Positions 22,942 through 28,409 of a stretch of 33,348 nt of DNA are shown piece by piece. The notes below the pieces were generated by a model. That model worked only from the letters and a program-made list of their open reading frames with translations, did not search any database and was not told the DNA's origin. A program made the position numbers and the translations under genes. Positions within the stretch are counted from its first letter, which is position 1, and the number at the start of each line of letters is the position of its first letter. The DNA comes from a virus, in IMG/VR virus record IMGVR_UViG_3300028025_002231, positions 1 through 33,348 of that record; one strand, written 5' to 3'.

Positions 22942-23182
22942 TGCGGTTCTCTAGTTGGATCAACAACTCAATGTAGTGCTTGGCCTTCTCAAGATCGGCA
23001 ATGCCGTTCTTCTTGCGCCAGCGGCTGACGTACTTGATCACGTTGCCCTCAAAGTAGCCCAGCGCGTTGGCATGGATGTACTCGACGGGCTGGATCGGCA
23101 GATCTTTGTAGTGACTGCCTGCAACTTGCTTGTTCAAAGCGTTCAGTTCTTCAATGCTCATTTCAGTAAATTCACTGCTCAT
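22922..23182 (-). CDS. DUF3310 protein (T7 gp1.7 C-terminus-like)
   Basis: 86 residues. The core VAGSHYKDLPIQPVEYIHAN, then GYFEGNVIKYVSRWRKKNG and DLEKAKHYIELLIQLE, is the DUF3310 signature, seen as a stand-alone protein in many phages and as part of the T7 gp1.7 nucleotide kinase. It may act in nucleotide handling, but that is known only for the T7 protein. It lies between a 58-aa gene and the VRR-NUC gene with overlaps on both sides. Confidence 0.85.
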   Translation of the reverse strand: MSSEFTEMSIEELNALNKQVAGSHYKDLPIQPVEYIHANALGYFEGNVIKYVSRWRKKNGIADLEKAKHYIELLIQLENRNARKTD

Positions 23183-23348
23183 CTTGCTGCTCCTGCTTGG
23201 TCAGTTCAATGAACCGCTCCAGCGATTCCCTGGTGAACACATACTGCACCACGAACTTTCGAGGGTCGGCATACGCGGACCGCTCTTCAATACGTCCATT
23301 GGCTTCCAGTACCCTAGTTTGCAAATCTCTCAAGCTAGACCCAGACAT
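23172..23348 (-). CDS. 58-aa hypothetical protein overlapping two neighbours
   Basis: 58 residues in a third frame between the polymerase and DUF3310 genes. Its ATG (23348) lies 19 bases inside the end of the polymerase gene and its stop (23174-23172) lies 11 bases inside the DUF3310 gene. A good ribosome site GGAGAAG precedes it. The protein is charged, with RDLQTRVLEANGRIEERSAY, and RKFVVQYVFTRESLERFIEL. This looks like a small alpha/beta or helical protein. No family recognised; coupling and the ribosome site support it. Confidence 0.6.
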   Translation of the reverse strand: MSGSSLRDLQTRVLEANGRIEERSAYADPRKFVVQYVFTRESLERFIELTKQEQQDEQ

Positions 23349-25165
23349 AGCTTCTCCACTTCTCTGATGTAGTACTCAAACTCAACGGGCAGCGTGGCGT
23401 CCTTGATGTCGTTGCAGACCTGCACGCCCCAGCCACTCTCGACGCCAATCTTGCGCCATTCGGTCTTGTCCTTCAAAGGCGGCATCCACTTGAACAGGGG
23501 CTTGCCACCCTGGGCAATGTAGTACCGCGAGGTGTTCTGCACCCTGCCGTCGCCCCACTGAAGATAGCTCGACCTGGGCACCTTGGTACGCAGCATGAAG
23601 TCCATGATGTCGGGCCACTGCTGCACGGTCTGCCGGATCGGAGCGCCCTCGACCAGCACCTTCTCAGCCACCTTGGCGATCACCAGCCCGCCGGCGTTCT
23701 GGTGCCACTCCATGTCGTACTCGTAGGCGCCCTTGCGCTTGACAGAGCCATCCTCGTACTGCCCGATGTAGTTGTTCACGTCCCGGATGAACACACGCTT
23801 GTAGATCGCCTCCTCAAGGTTCAACCCGGTGCGCGTCTGCCAGGCTGCGCGGGCCACGTCCACGAGCCACTTGTTGGCTCTGGGCACCCGCACGGTCAGG
23901 CCGTCGGTGTTTACTTGGATCAGGCGCAGACCGGGGATGTGCATCAGCCCCTCGGCCAGCAGGCACAGCAGCAGTTGCCCGTTGAGCGTGATGGTCATCG
24001 TGTACAGCGGGTCGTAGAACACGCTGAACTGGTTGTTGCTGTCACCGTATACCCCGTTGAGCGCCAGCTTGAGCATCGCGCTCTCTGCGGACTTCTTGGG
24101 GTACTGCTTGCGCTGCTCGAACAGATGCTTGTAGATCGTGACGAAGGTGCTGCCCAGGTGCGCTGGGTGGAACCCGTTCACGATAGCCAGATTAGGGTAG
24201 TAAGAAGTAACGTCGAGATCAACAATGATGTGATCATCGTCAGACTCGATGACCTCCGACTCCACTGAACCGTGTATGCCACCAAGACCAAATACAAAAG
24301 TAAAGCCGTCAATGGTAGCGGTAAGGTCATTGAAGACTCCCTTGGTTTCCGTGATCACTTGCCCCTTGAGCCAGCCCAGCACCCGGTTGAACTCGGGCTG
24401 CTCGAACGCGATCCAAGGCAGGATGGCGTCCTTGAGTGCGATGCTCGGGCGCCTGGTCTGCCGGGGCGTGCGCCCCTTGCTGCCGTAGTCGTAACAGGCG
24501 ACACCGGCCTCCTCGAGCTTCATGACGAAGTAGTCTTTGCCGATCTTCGTGTCGTTGTGGTTGATGAAGTCGCGGCTGTATTTGTGCGTAAGCTCCTCGC
24601 GGAACTTGAGCATGCTGAAGGTGTGCTCGTAGAACGCCTTGGTCTGCGCCACATCGTGCGCGTTGTACCGCTTGAGCACCGGCACCTGGGCCTGCGTCAG
24701 CGTGGTGCCCACCGGGAACGGCAGGTCTTCGATGTTGTCGCTACGCATGTTGAACTCCAATACCTTCAGACTGGTGGCCCGGGCCTTGTTGTCGAAGTGG
24801 TGAATCTTGAACAGGTCGATCTGCGGCACGAAGCGGTCGGACGGGTTGATCTGGTGCGCCCACTTGCCGTCACCCTCGTCTTGCGAGTTGATGATCGACA
24901 TCGCCTTCTGATACAGCGTGGGCGCGTCTGAGCGGCCCATGCGGATCAGCGTATGCAGGACGGGGTAGTCGAACCCCAGGTTATTGAACCCGACCATGCG
25001 GGCATTCGTATCCTTGAGATACTGGAGAAACGCGACGATGTCGCGGGAGTCGTTGCGCCAGTCGCTGATCTCAAAAGACCAGCGTAACGGCGCTTGTGAA
25101 TGCTCCACCGCCAGCGTGAAGACGTTGGGGTAGGTTTCGATGTCGTACACATAGTCGTTACTCAT
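23330..25165 (-). CDS. Family B DNA polymerase with 3'-5' exonuclease
   Basis: 611 residues, the replicative polymerase. Exonuclease motifs: YDIETYP with Asp8 and Glu10 (Exo I), NNLGFDY with Asp66 (Exo II), YNAHD with Tyr167 and Asp171 (Exo III). Polymerase motifs: DLDVTSYYP with Asp318 (motif A), K-x3-N-x2-YG as KLALNGVYG from Lys366 (motif B), and VNTDGL with Asp421 (motif C). The first Asp of the usual DTD is Asn419 here, while the metal-binding Asp is kept. It is shorter than most B-type polymerases, mainly by lacking extra N-terminal and thumb insertions. It carries the shared leader CGAGTAACCGTA and lies next to the SSB gene. Confidence 0.93.
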   Translation of the reverse strand: MSNDYVYDIETYPNVFTLAVEHSQAPLRWSFEISDWRNDSRDIVAFLQYLKDTNARMVGFNNLGFDYPVLHTLIRMGRSDAPTLYQKAMSIINSQDEGDGKWAHQINPSDRFVPQIDLFKIHHFDNKARATSLKVLEFNMRSDNIEDLPFPVGTTLTQAQVPVLKRYNAHDVAQTKAFYEHTFSMLKFREELTHKYSRDFINHNDTKIGKDYFVMKLEEAGVACYDYGSKGRTPRQTRRPSIALKDAILPWIAFEQPEFNRVLGWLKGQVITETKGVFNDLTATIDGFTFVFGLGGIHGSVESEVIESDDDHIIVDLDVTSYYPNLAIVNGFHPAHLGSTFVTIYKHLFEQRKQYPKKSAESAMLKLALNGVYGDSNNQFSVFYDPLYTMTITLNGQLLLCLLAEGLMHIPGLRLIQVNTDGLTVRVPRANKWLVDVARAAWQTRTGLNLEEAIYKRVFIRDVNNYIGQYEDGSVKRKGAYEYDMEWHQNAGGLVIAKVAEKVLVEGAPIRQTVQQWPDIMDFMLRTKVPRSSYLQWGDGRVQNTSRYYIAQGGKPLFKWMPPLKDKTEWRKIGVESGWGVQVCNDIKDATLPVEFEYYIREVEKLCLGLA

Positions 25166-25281
25166 TACGGTTACTCGGTAGGGTGGGGCCTACTCGCTGC
25201 GTCTGTGCTTGTCGCCATCACGGCGCTGGTCACCGGCAGCTTTCCCGATAAGGCACAGCATCCGCTTTCGGCCCCAAAAAC
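25166..25281 (-). other. Intergenic gap between SSB and polymerase genes
   Basis: 116 bases with no convincing gene. Two tiny frames (15 and 23 codons) lack ribosome sites. A weak hairpin CCGCTTTCGG lies near the SSB stop. The last bases hold the polymerase leader GAGTAACCGTA. Confidence 0.4.
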
Positions 25282-25965
25282 TTACTGGCTCATCATGAAG
25301 GGCGGCAGGCCCGCAGGAAACGGCGCAGCAGGCATCGCAGGCGCACCTTGAGGCGCAGCACCGAACATTCCAGCCGGAGCAGTCGCAACCGCACCGAATA
25401 AGTTAGACGCATCGACGGCTCCTTCACCGAATGCAACATCATCACCAGCAAACTGAACAGCGATCAGGTCGCAGCGGATGCCACGGCCATGCTTGTTGTC
25501 TTGCAGCCAAGGCTTGACCGCAGCGTTGACCCGGCAACCGCCGTACATCTTGCGAGCAAGCTGCTGGTAGGCCATCGTGTTGGTCGGGTCGATGGGCTGA
25601 CCGTCAGCCTGGATCATCTGCGGCTGGGAGTCCCGGCCAGCAGTGATGAACACATGGCCGGCGTAGCCGTCGTAGGGCTGGAAGGTCTTCTTGTTGACCT
25701 TCTCCTCACCGCGACCGTAGCAGCGGGTCTTGCGGTCGCCTTGAATCATGCCCATGACGGTCTGGGCGTGTTCTTTCCACTTGTCCAGCGCTAGGGCGCC
25801 GTACTTCTGCATGAACTGCTGGAAGCCAGCGTGGTCCTGCGGCATGATGAACTCGCAGTTGTACGAGATGCGCTCTTTGCCAGTCTGCTCGTTGACCTGG
25901 CGCTGAGGTTCAGCGAGGTGGGGGAAAGACAGACGGACGGTAGACAGAAAAATGATGTCGGACAT
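25282..25965 (-). CDS. Single-stranded DNA-binding protein, DUF2815
   Basis: 227 residues of the DUF2815 family, regarded as phage single-strand-binding proteins comparable to T7 gp2.5. Recognisable features: LSTVRLSFPHLAEPQRQ at the start, YNCEFIMPQ, a YGRGEEKVNKKTFQPYDGYA block, and GGCRVNAAVKPWLQDN with IRCDLIAVQFAGDD. The end is a flexible Ala/Pro/Gly tail. It probably coats unwound DNA and works with the neighbouring polymerase. The ribosome site is the shared leader GGAGTAACTGTA. It lies next to the Cas4-like nuclease, a usual partnership in phages. Confidence 0.88.
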   Translation of the reverse strand: MSDIIFLSTVRLSFPHLAEPQRQVNEQTGKERISYNCEFIMPQDHAGFQQFMQKYGALALDKWKEHAQTVMGMIQGDRKTRCYGRGEEKVNKKTFQPYDGYAGHVFITAGRDSQPQMIQADGQPIDPTNTMAYQQLARKMYGGCRVNAAVKPWLQDNKHGRGIRCDLIAVQFAGDDVAFGEGAVDASNLFGAVATAPAGMFGAAPQGAPAMPAAPFPAGLPPFMMSQ

Positions 25966-25980
25966 TACAGTTACTCCAGT

Positions 25981-27267
25981 TTAAGAAAGCCACGAGGGCA
26001 GGGACAGGGACTCAACTGCGCCAAACAAAGGCGCAGCATTCAGTGTGACGGCTGGACGGCCATCGGATTCGGGGACGACGGTGAGCTTGCCGGCCATCTT
26101 GACGACGTAATCAGTCTCCATCGTCTTGAGTTGCCGGTCAGTCAGTTGCACCTTGGTGCCATCGCGCTTCTCCCAGGTCAGCTTCTCAGCCTTGGCCGGG
26201 GTCACCAGCTTCGTCTCGTAGATTGCGCCCTTGGGAATGCCCATCTTGATGAGCTTTTCAGCCATCTGCTCCTCGGGCAGCGCCCAGGCACGAGAGCCGC
26301 GACCGTTGACCAGCTTGAGGCCGGGGATGGACTGACCTGCCTCCAGCCGGCGCAGGGCTTCCTTCTCCACGCCTTCGAGTAGCTGACGCATGAGCGGTGC
26401 CGCCTCCATGATCTGTCTGATCTGGGCGTCATCCATCGTAAATGGATCTCTGTCGGCGGTGCTGATTGAAATGTCCGAGTCAGTGGATGTGACAATAGAT
26501 GGGAACATGATTCCGACCTCCTTCATTACGTTACTTGCAAGAGCGGCGCAGGAGCCTTTGGCTTTGCAAAATTTACATTGACTGTCACCCGGTACAAGCG
26601 GCGCGTCTGGTCGATCAGTGGCAGCGGCTTGACTCACCAGTGTACCCATTTTTGCCAATAAGTCACGCACAGAAACTTCATGCGAGGTAATCGGTTTCAT
26701 GCCCTTGAGCGCCAGCTTGGGCTGGATGATGGTCATGCGGATCGTGCTGATCGGGTAGTTGCCGTTGACGGGCAGCTTGTAGCCTGCCAGGACACCATAG
26801 GCGTACTGCTCAAGCTGCATGTTGCCCTCGGCCTCCACCACGCCCATGCCGTCTTTGTAGTCGATCAACTCGATCCAGTCAGGGCCGATGATCTGGCAGT
26901 CCACGGTGCCCGACAGGTCATCGCGGCCCAGCAGATGCTTGGGGTCCACGCGCTCCTCGGAGATCACCTTGAGCATCCCGCCCATCGAGCGCTCGCGGAT
27001 GTACTCAACGGCAGTCTTGACCCGGGCGGCGCGGTCAGCGTCTACCTTGAACTCGCCATCGTCGTCAGCCATGACCTCACCGACCTGGGTGGTCGGGTCA
27101 ATCAGGCCAGCGTCGATGCAGTGCTCAAGCAGCGTGTGCGAGTGGGTGCCGTCAATGGCAGCAGGCCCGCTGGTGTCATCGGGGTACTTGGCCTCCTCGC
27201 GCACGCTGCCTGGGCACAAGGCCCAGCGATGCCGCTTGGAGGGTGACAGGTTAGCGTGGGTGCTCAT
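25981..27267 (-). CDS. Cas4/RecB-like PD-(D/E)XK nuclease (DUF2800) with Fe-S site
   Basis: 428 residues from ATG 27267; a longer in-frame form would read through the 55-aa gene upstream. The nuclease core is GTVDCQIIGPDWIELIDYKD: Asp123, Asp136 and Lys138 form the PD-(D/E)XK site. Four cysteines, Cys18 and Cys231-x2-Cys234-x5-Cys240 (CKFCKAKGSC), give the C...CxxC-x5-C layout of the 4Fe-4S cluster in AddB and Cas4. It is a DUF2800-type phage exonuclease, likely used in recombination or in degrading host DNA. A GGGGG-type ribosome site precedes it. No CRISPR array or Cas1 is near, so an adaptation role is unlikely. Confidence 0.88.
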   Translation of the reverse strand: MSTHANLSPSKRHRWALCPGSVREEAKYPDDTSGPAAIDGTHSHTLLEHCIDAGLIDPTTQVGEVMADDDGEFKVDADRAARVKTAVEYIRERSMGGMLKVISEERVDPKHLLGRDDLSGTVDCQIIGPDWIELIDYKDGMGVVEAEGNMQLEQYAYGVLAGYKLPVNGNYPISTIRMTIIQPKLALKGMKPITSHEVSVRDLLAKMGTLVSQAAATDRPDAPLVPGDSQCKFCKAKGSCAALASNVMKEVGIMFPSIVTSTDSDISISTADRDPFTMDDAQIRQIMEAAPLMRQLLEGVEKEALRRLEAGQSIPGLKLVNGRGSRAWALPEEQMAEKLIKMGIPKGAIYETKLVTPAKAEKLTWEKRDGTKVQLTDRQLKTMETDYVVKMAGKLTVVPESDGRPAVTLNAAPLFGAVESLSLPSWLS

Positions 27268-27434
27268 CAAAATACCCCCAACCACACGCCGGTGCCATGC
27301 ACACATCCGACGGGGAAAAAGACGGCTCCGGCCAAAAGAAAAATCCATTTGGAAGAACCGATGCACACCACAACATGAGTCAACCACGCAAGACCGACCC
27401 ACAGCACAAAACCAAGGGACAAAAAATTGCTCAT
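27267..27434 (-). CDS. 55-aa two-pass small membrane protein
   Basis: 55 residues starting with ATG 27434 in an ATGA overlap with the preceding stop, and ending TGATG at the nuclease start. Two hydrophobic segments (FLSLGFVLWVGLAWLTHVVV; KWIFLLAGAVFFPVGCVHG) are separated by a short Ser/Lys loop. A ribosome site GAGAGGGG lies upstream. The tight coupling at both ends and the typical membrane layout make it a real gene. It resembles small conserved membrane proteins of phage early operons whose role is unknown. It could act on the host membrane. Confidence 0.65.
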   Translation of the reverse strand: MSNFLSLGFVLWVGLAWLTHVVVCIGSSKWIFLLAGAVFFPVGCVHGTGVWLGVF

Positions 27435-27631
27435 TGACCCCTCTCTTTCAGCATGGCGTCAGCGAATGCATAGGCTTTTCGTGCAATTAAGTCGCGGTCA
27501 GAAAAATCATAGTTGTCGTCGAGCAAAAGTGTCTGCATCGCCTTGGCCGCGAAGTAATCGCGCAGAGACATGCCTGTGCCGTAGTCAAATTTCTCGCCAC
27601 AAACGTATGGAAACGCTGGCCCGCCGTTCAT
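27431..27631 (-). CDS. 66-aa hypothetical protein (GMSLRDYFAAKA type)
   Basis: 66 residues, in ATGA overlap with the gene before it. The segments GGPAFPYVCGEKF and TGMSLRDYFAAKAMQTLLLD recur in many phage and prophage small proteins. The C-terminal helix ARKAYAFADAMLKERG is typical too. No function has been established to my knowledge. It is a good marker for conserved early operons. Confidence 0.8.
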   Translation of the reverse strand: MNGGPAFPYVCGEKFDYGTGMSLRDYFAAKAMQTLLLDDNYDFSDRDLIARKAYAFADAMLKERGQ

Positions 27632-28038
27632 TTCAGTGCCTCAACACCAGCGAACAGGGCGCCGTAGTGCTCGGGCTTGACATCGTTGATGTTGCCGTAG
27701 CCCAGGCCCGTCAGGACAGTCTGGATCTGGGCACCCTTTTGGGGGCCAAGCGCCTTGTAGGACGACATGACGTAGTCAATCAGCCCCTTGGGGTCGCTGA
27801 ACGGGGCGCCGGCGGGGGCTGGTGCAGGGGCTACAGGTGCGAAGCTGGGCGGCGCGGGCATCGCCACCACTGGAGCGGCCACTGGGGCTGGTGCAGGCAC
27901 AGTCAGCGTCACAGGGGCAGCGGGTGCTGCGGCGGTGATGACTTGCGGCGCAGGGGCTGCTACATTGTTGGACTCTAGCTTCGCGGTCAAGGCGATGACA
28001 GCAGCGGTGAGGGCTTCAATCTTGGATTCGAGGGACAT
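27628..28038 (-). CDS. 136-aa protein, coiled coil plus Ala/Pro linker
   Basis: 136 residues. An N-terminal helix (SLESKIEALTAAVIALTAKL) with leucine/alanine heptads suggests a coiled coil. A long Ala/Pro/Val linker (residues about 26-80) joins it to a small C-terminal domain (LIDYVMSSYKALGPQKGAQI, VLTGLGYGNINDVKPEHYG). The layout is that of a protein bridging an oligomer and a partner. Found near exonucleases and SSB in phages. No assigned function. The leader GGAGTCACTGTA before its ATG resembles the shared leader of other early genes. Confidence 0.75.
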   Translation of the reverse strand: MSLESKIEALTAAVIALTAKLESNNVAAPAPQVITAAAPAAPVTLTVPAPAPVAAPVVAMPAPPSFAPVAPAPAPAGAPFSDPKGLIDYVMSSYKALGPQKGAQIQTVLTGLGYGNINDVKPEHYGALFAGVEALK

Positions 28039-28219
28039 ACAGTGACTCCTTACGGGGGTTGGGTTGGATTACAAGTCGATCATCAAGAAAAGCCTCGATG
28101 AGTTCACGCAAGACATCGGACGGTTTCCCGTAGCGCTCTGCCTTGCGATTGAACGCGGTGCGGACACGCTGGTTGACCCGTAGAGTCATGTGCGTGTCAA
28201 AGGATTTGAGAGTGGACAT
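28016..28219 (-). CDS. Ribbon-helix-helix DNA-binding protein
   Basis: 67 residues from ATG 28219; a GGAG site lies nine bases upstream. The core HMTLRVNQRVRTAFNRKAER, then GKPSDVLRELIEAFLDDRL, has the beta strand and two helices of a CopG/Arc-type ribbon-helix-helix repressor, with the strand TLRV expected to enter the major groove. It is the first gene of the large early operon and may control the promoter between it and the divergent primase. Such proteins usually bind palindromes near their own promoter, and two inverted repeats lie there. Confidence 0.8.
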   Translation of the reverse strand: MSTLKSFDTHMTLRVNQRVRTAFNRKAERYGKPSDVLRELIEAFLDDRLVIQPNPRKESLYVPRIQD

Positions 28220-28245
28220 CAGAAAAATCTCCGTTGCATGTTGAA

Positions 28246-28275
28246 ATCGTATCACGGTTGCTGTACGATGTGCAA
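28246..28275 (-). promoter_or_regulatory. Putative early promoter with overlapping inverted repeats
   Basis: On the minus strand TTGCAC (28275-28270), an 18-base spacer, then TACGAT (28251-28246) preceded by TGA (extended -10). The core ACCGTGATACGAT matches the promoter at 21242 and resembles the one at 33017. Two inverted repeats overlap it: ATCGTA/TACGAT (28246-28251, 28264-28269) and GTTGC/GCAAC (28257-28261, 28272-28276), candidate operators for the RHH protein. Confidence 0.5.
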
Positions 28276-28307
28276 CAGGTCACGCAAAATATTTTTTGGA
28301 GCAGGAA

Positions 28308-28409
28308 ATGACAAGCGCAAAAAGAAACGCCCCGGGGGTTAGCCGGGGCGCAAGAGATGGAGACAGGAAATGGTCGGCAACTGCAATCACCAACGGGCCG
28401 AGTATATGA
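28308..28409 (+). CDS. Possible 33-aa leader ORF before primase
   Basis: A 33-codon frame with a good ribosome site (GGAG, seven bases before ATG 28308), ending TGA at 28407-28409, overlapping an ATG at 28406 that is in frame with the primase. The frame runs through the hairpin at 28328-28350. The product is basic, beginning MTSAKRNAPGVSRGARDGDR. If translated, it could couple or regulate primase translation. It may instead be an accident, since the primase has its own site at 28370. Confidence 0.35.
   Translation: MTSAKRNAPGVSRGARDGDRKWSATAITNGPSI
28328..28350. terminator. Strong GC hairpin upstream of primase
   Basis: CGCCCCGG (28328-28335), loop GGGTTAG, CCGGGGCG (28343-28350): eight perfect pairs. 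On the minus strand it is followed by TTTCTTTTT, so it would be a terminator for antisense transcripts coming from the primase region. On the plus strand no T-run follows; there it may act on translation of the primase leader. A sister hairpin lies at 31306-31327. Confidence 0.55.

Noticed and set aside
21474-24931. Plus-strand open frames opposite the helicase and polymerase genes
   Set aside because: Shadows of secure minus-strand genes; no ribosome sites or motifs.
25178-25281. Tiny frames (15 and 23 codons) between SSB and polymerase
   Set aside because: No ribosome site, no coupling to neighbours, no recognisable composition.
28328-28350. Hairpin as a plus-strand terminator before the primase
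   Set aside because: No T-run follows on the plus strand; termination there would block the primase. The T-run is on the minus strand.
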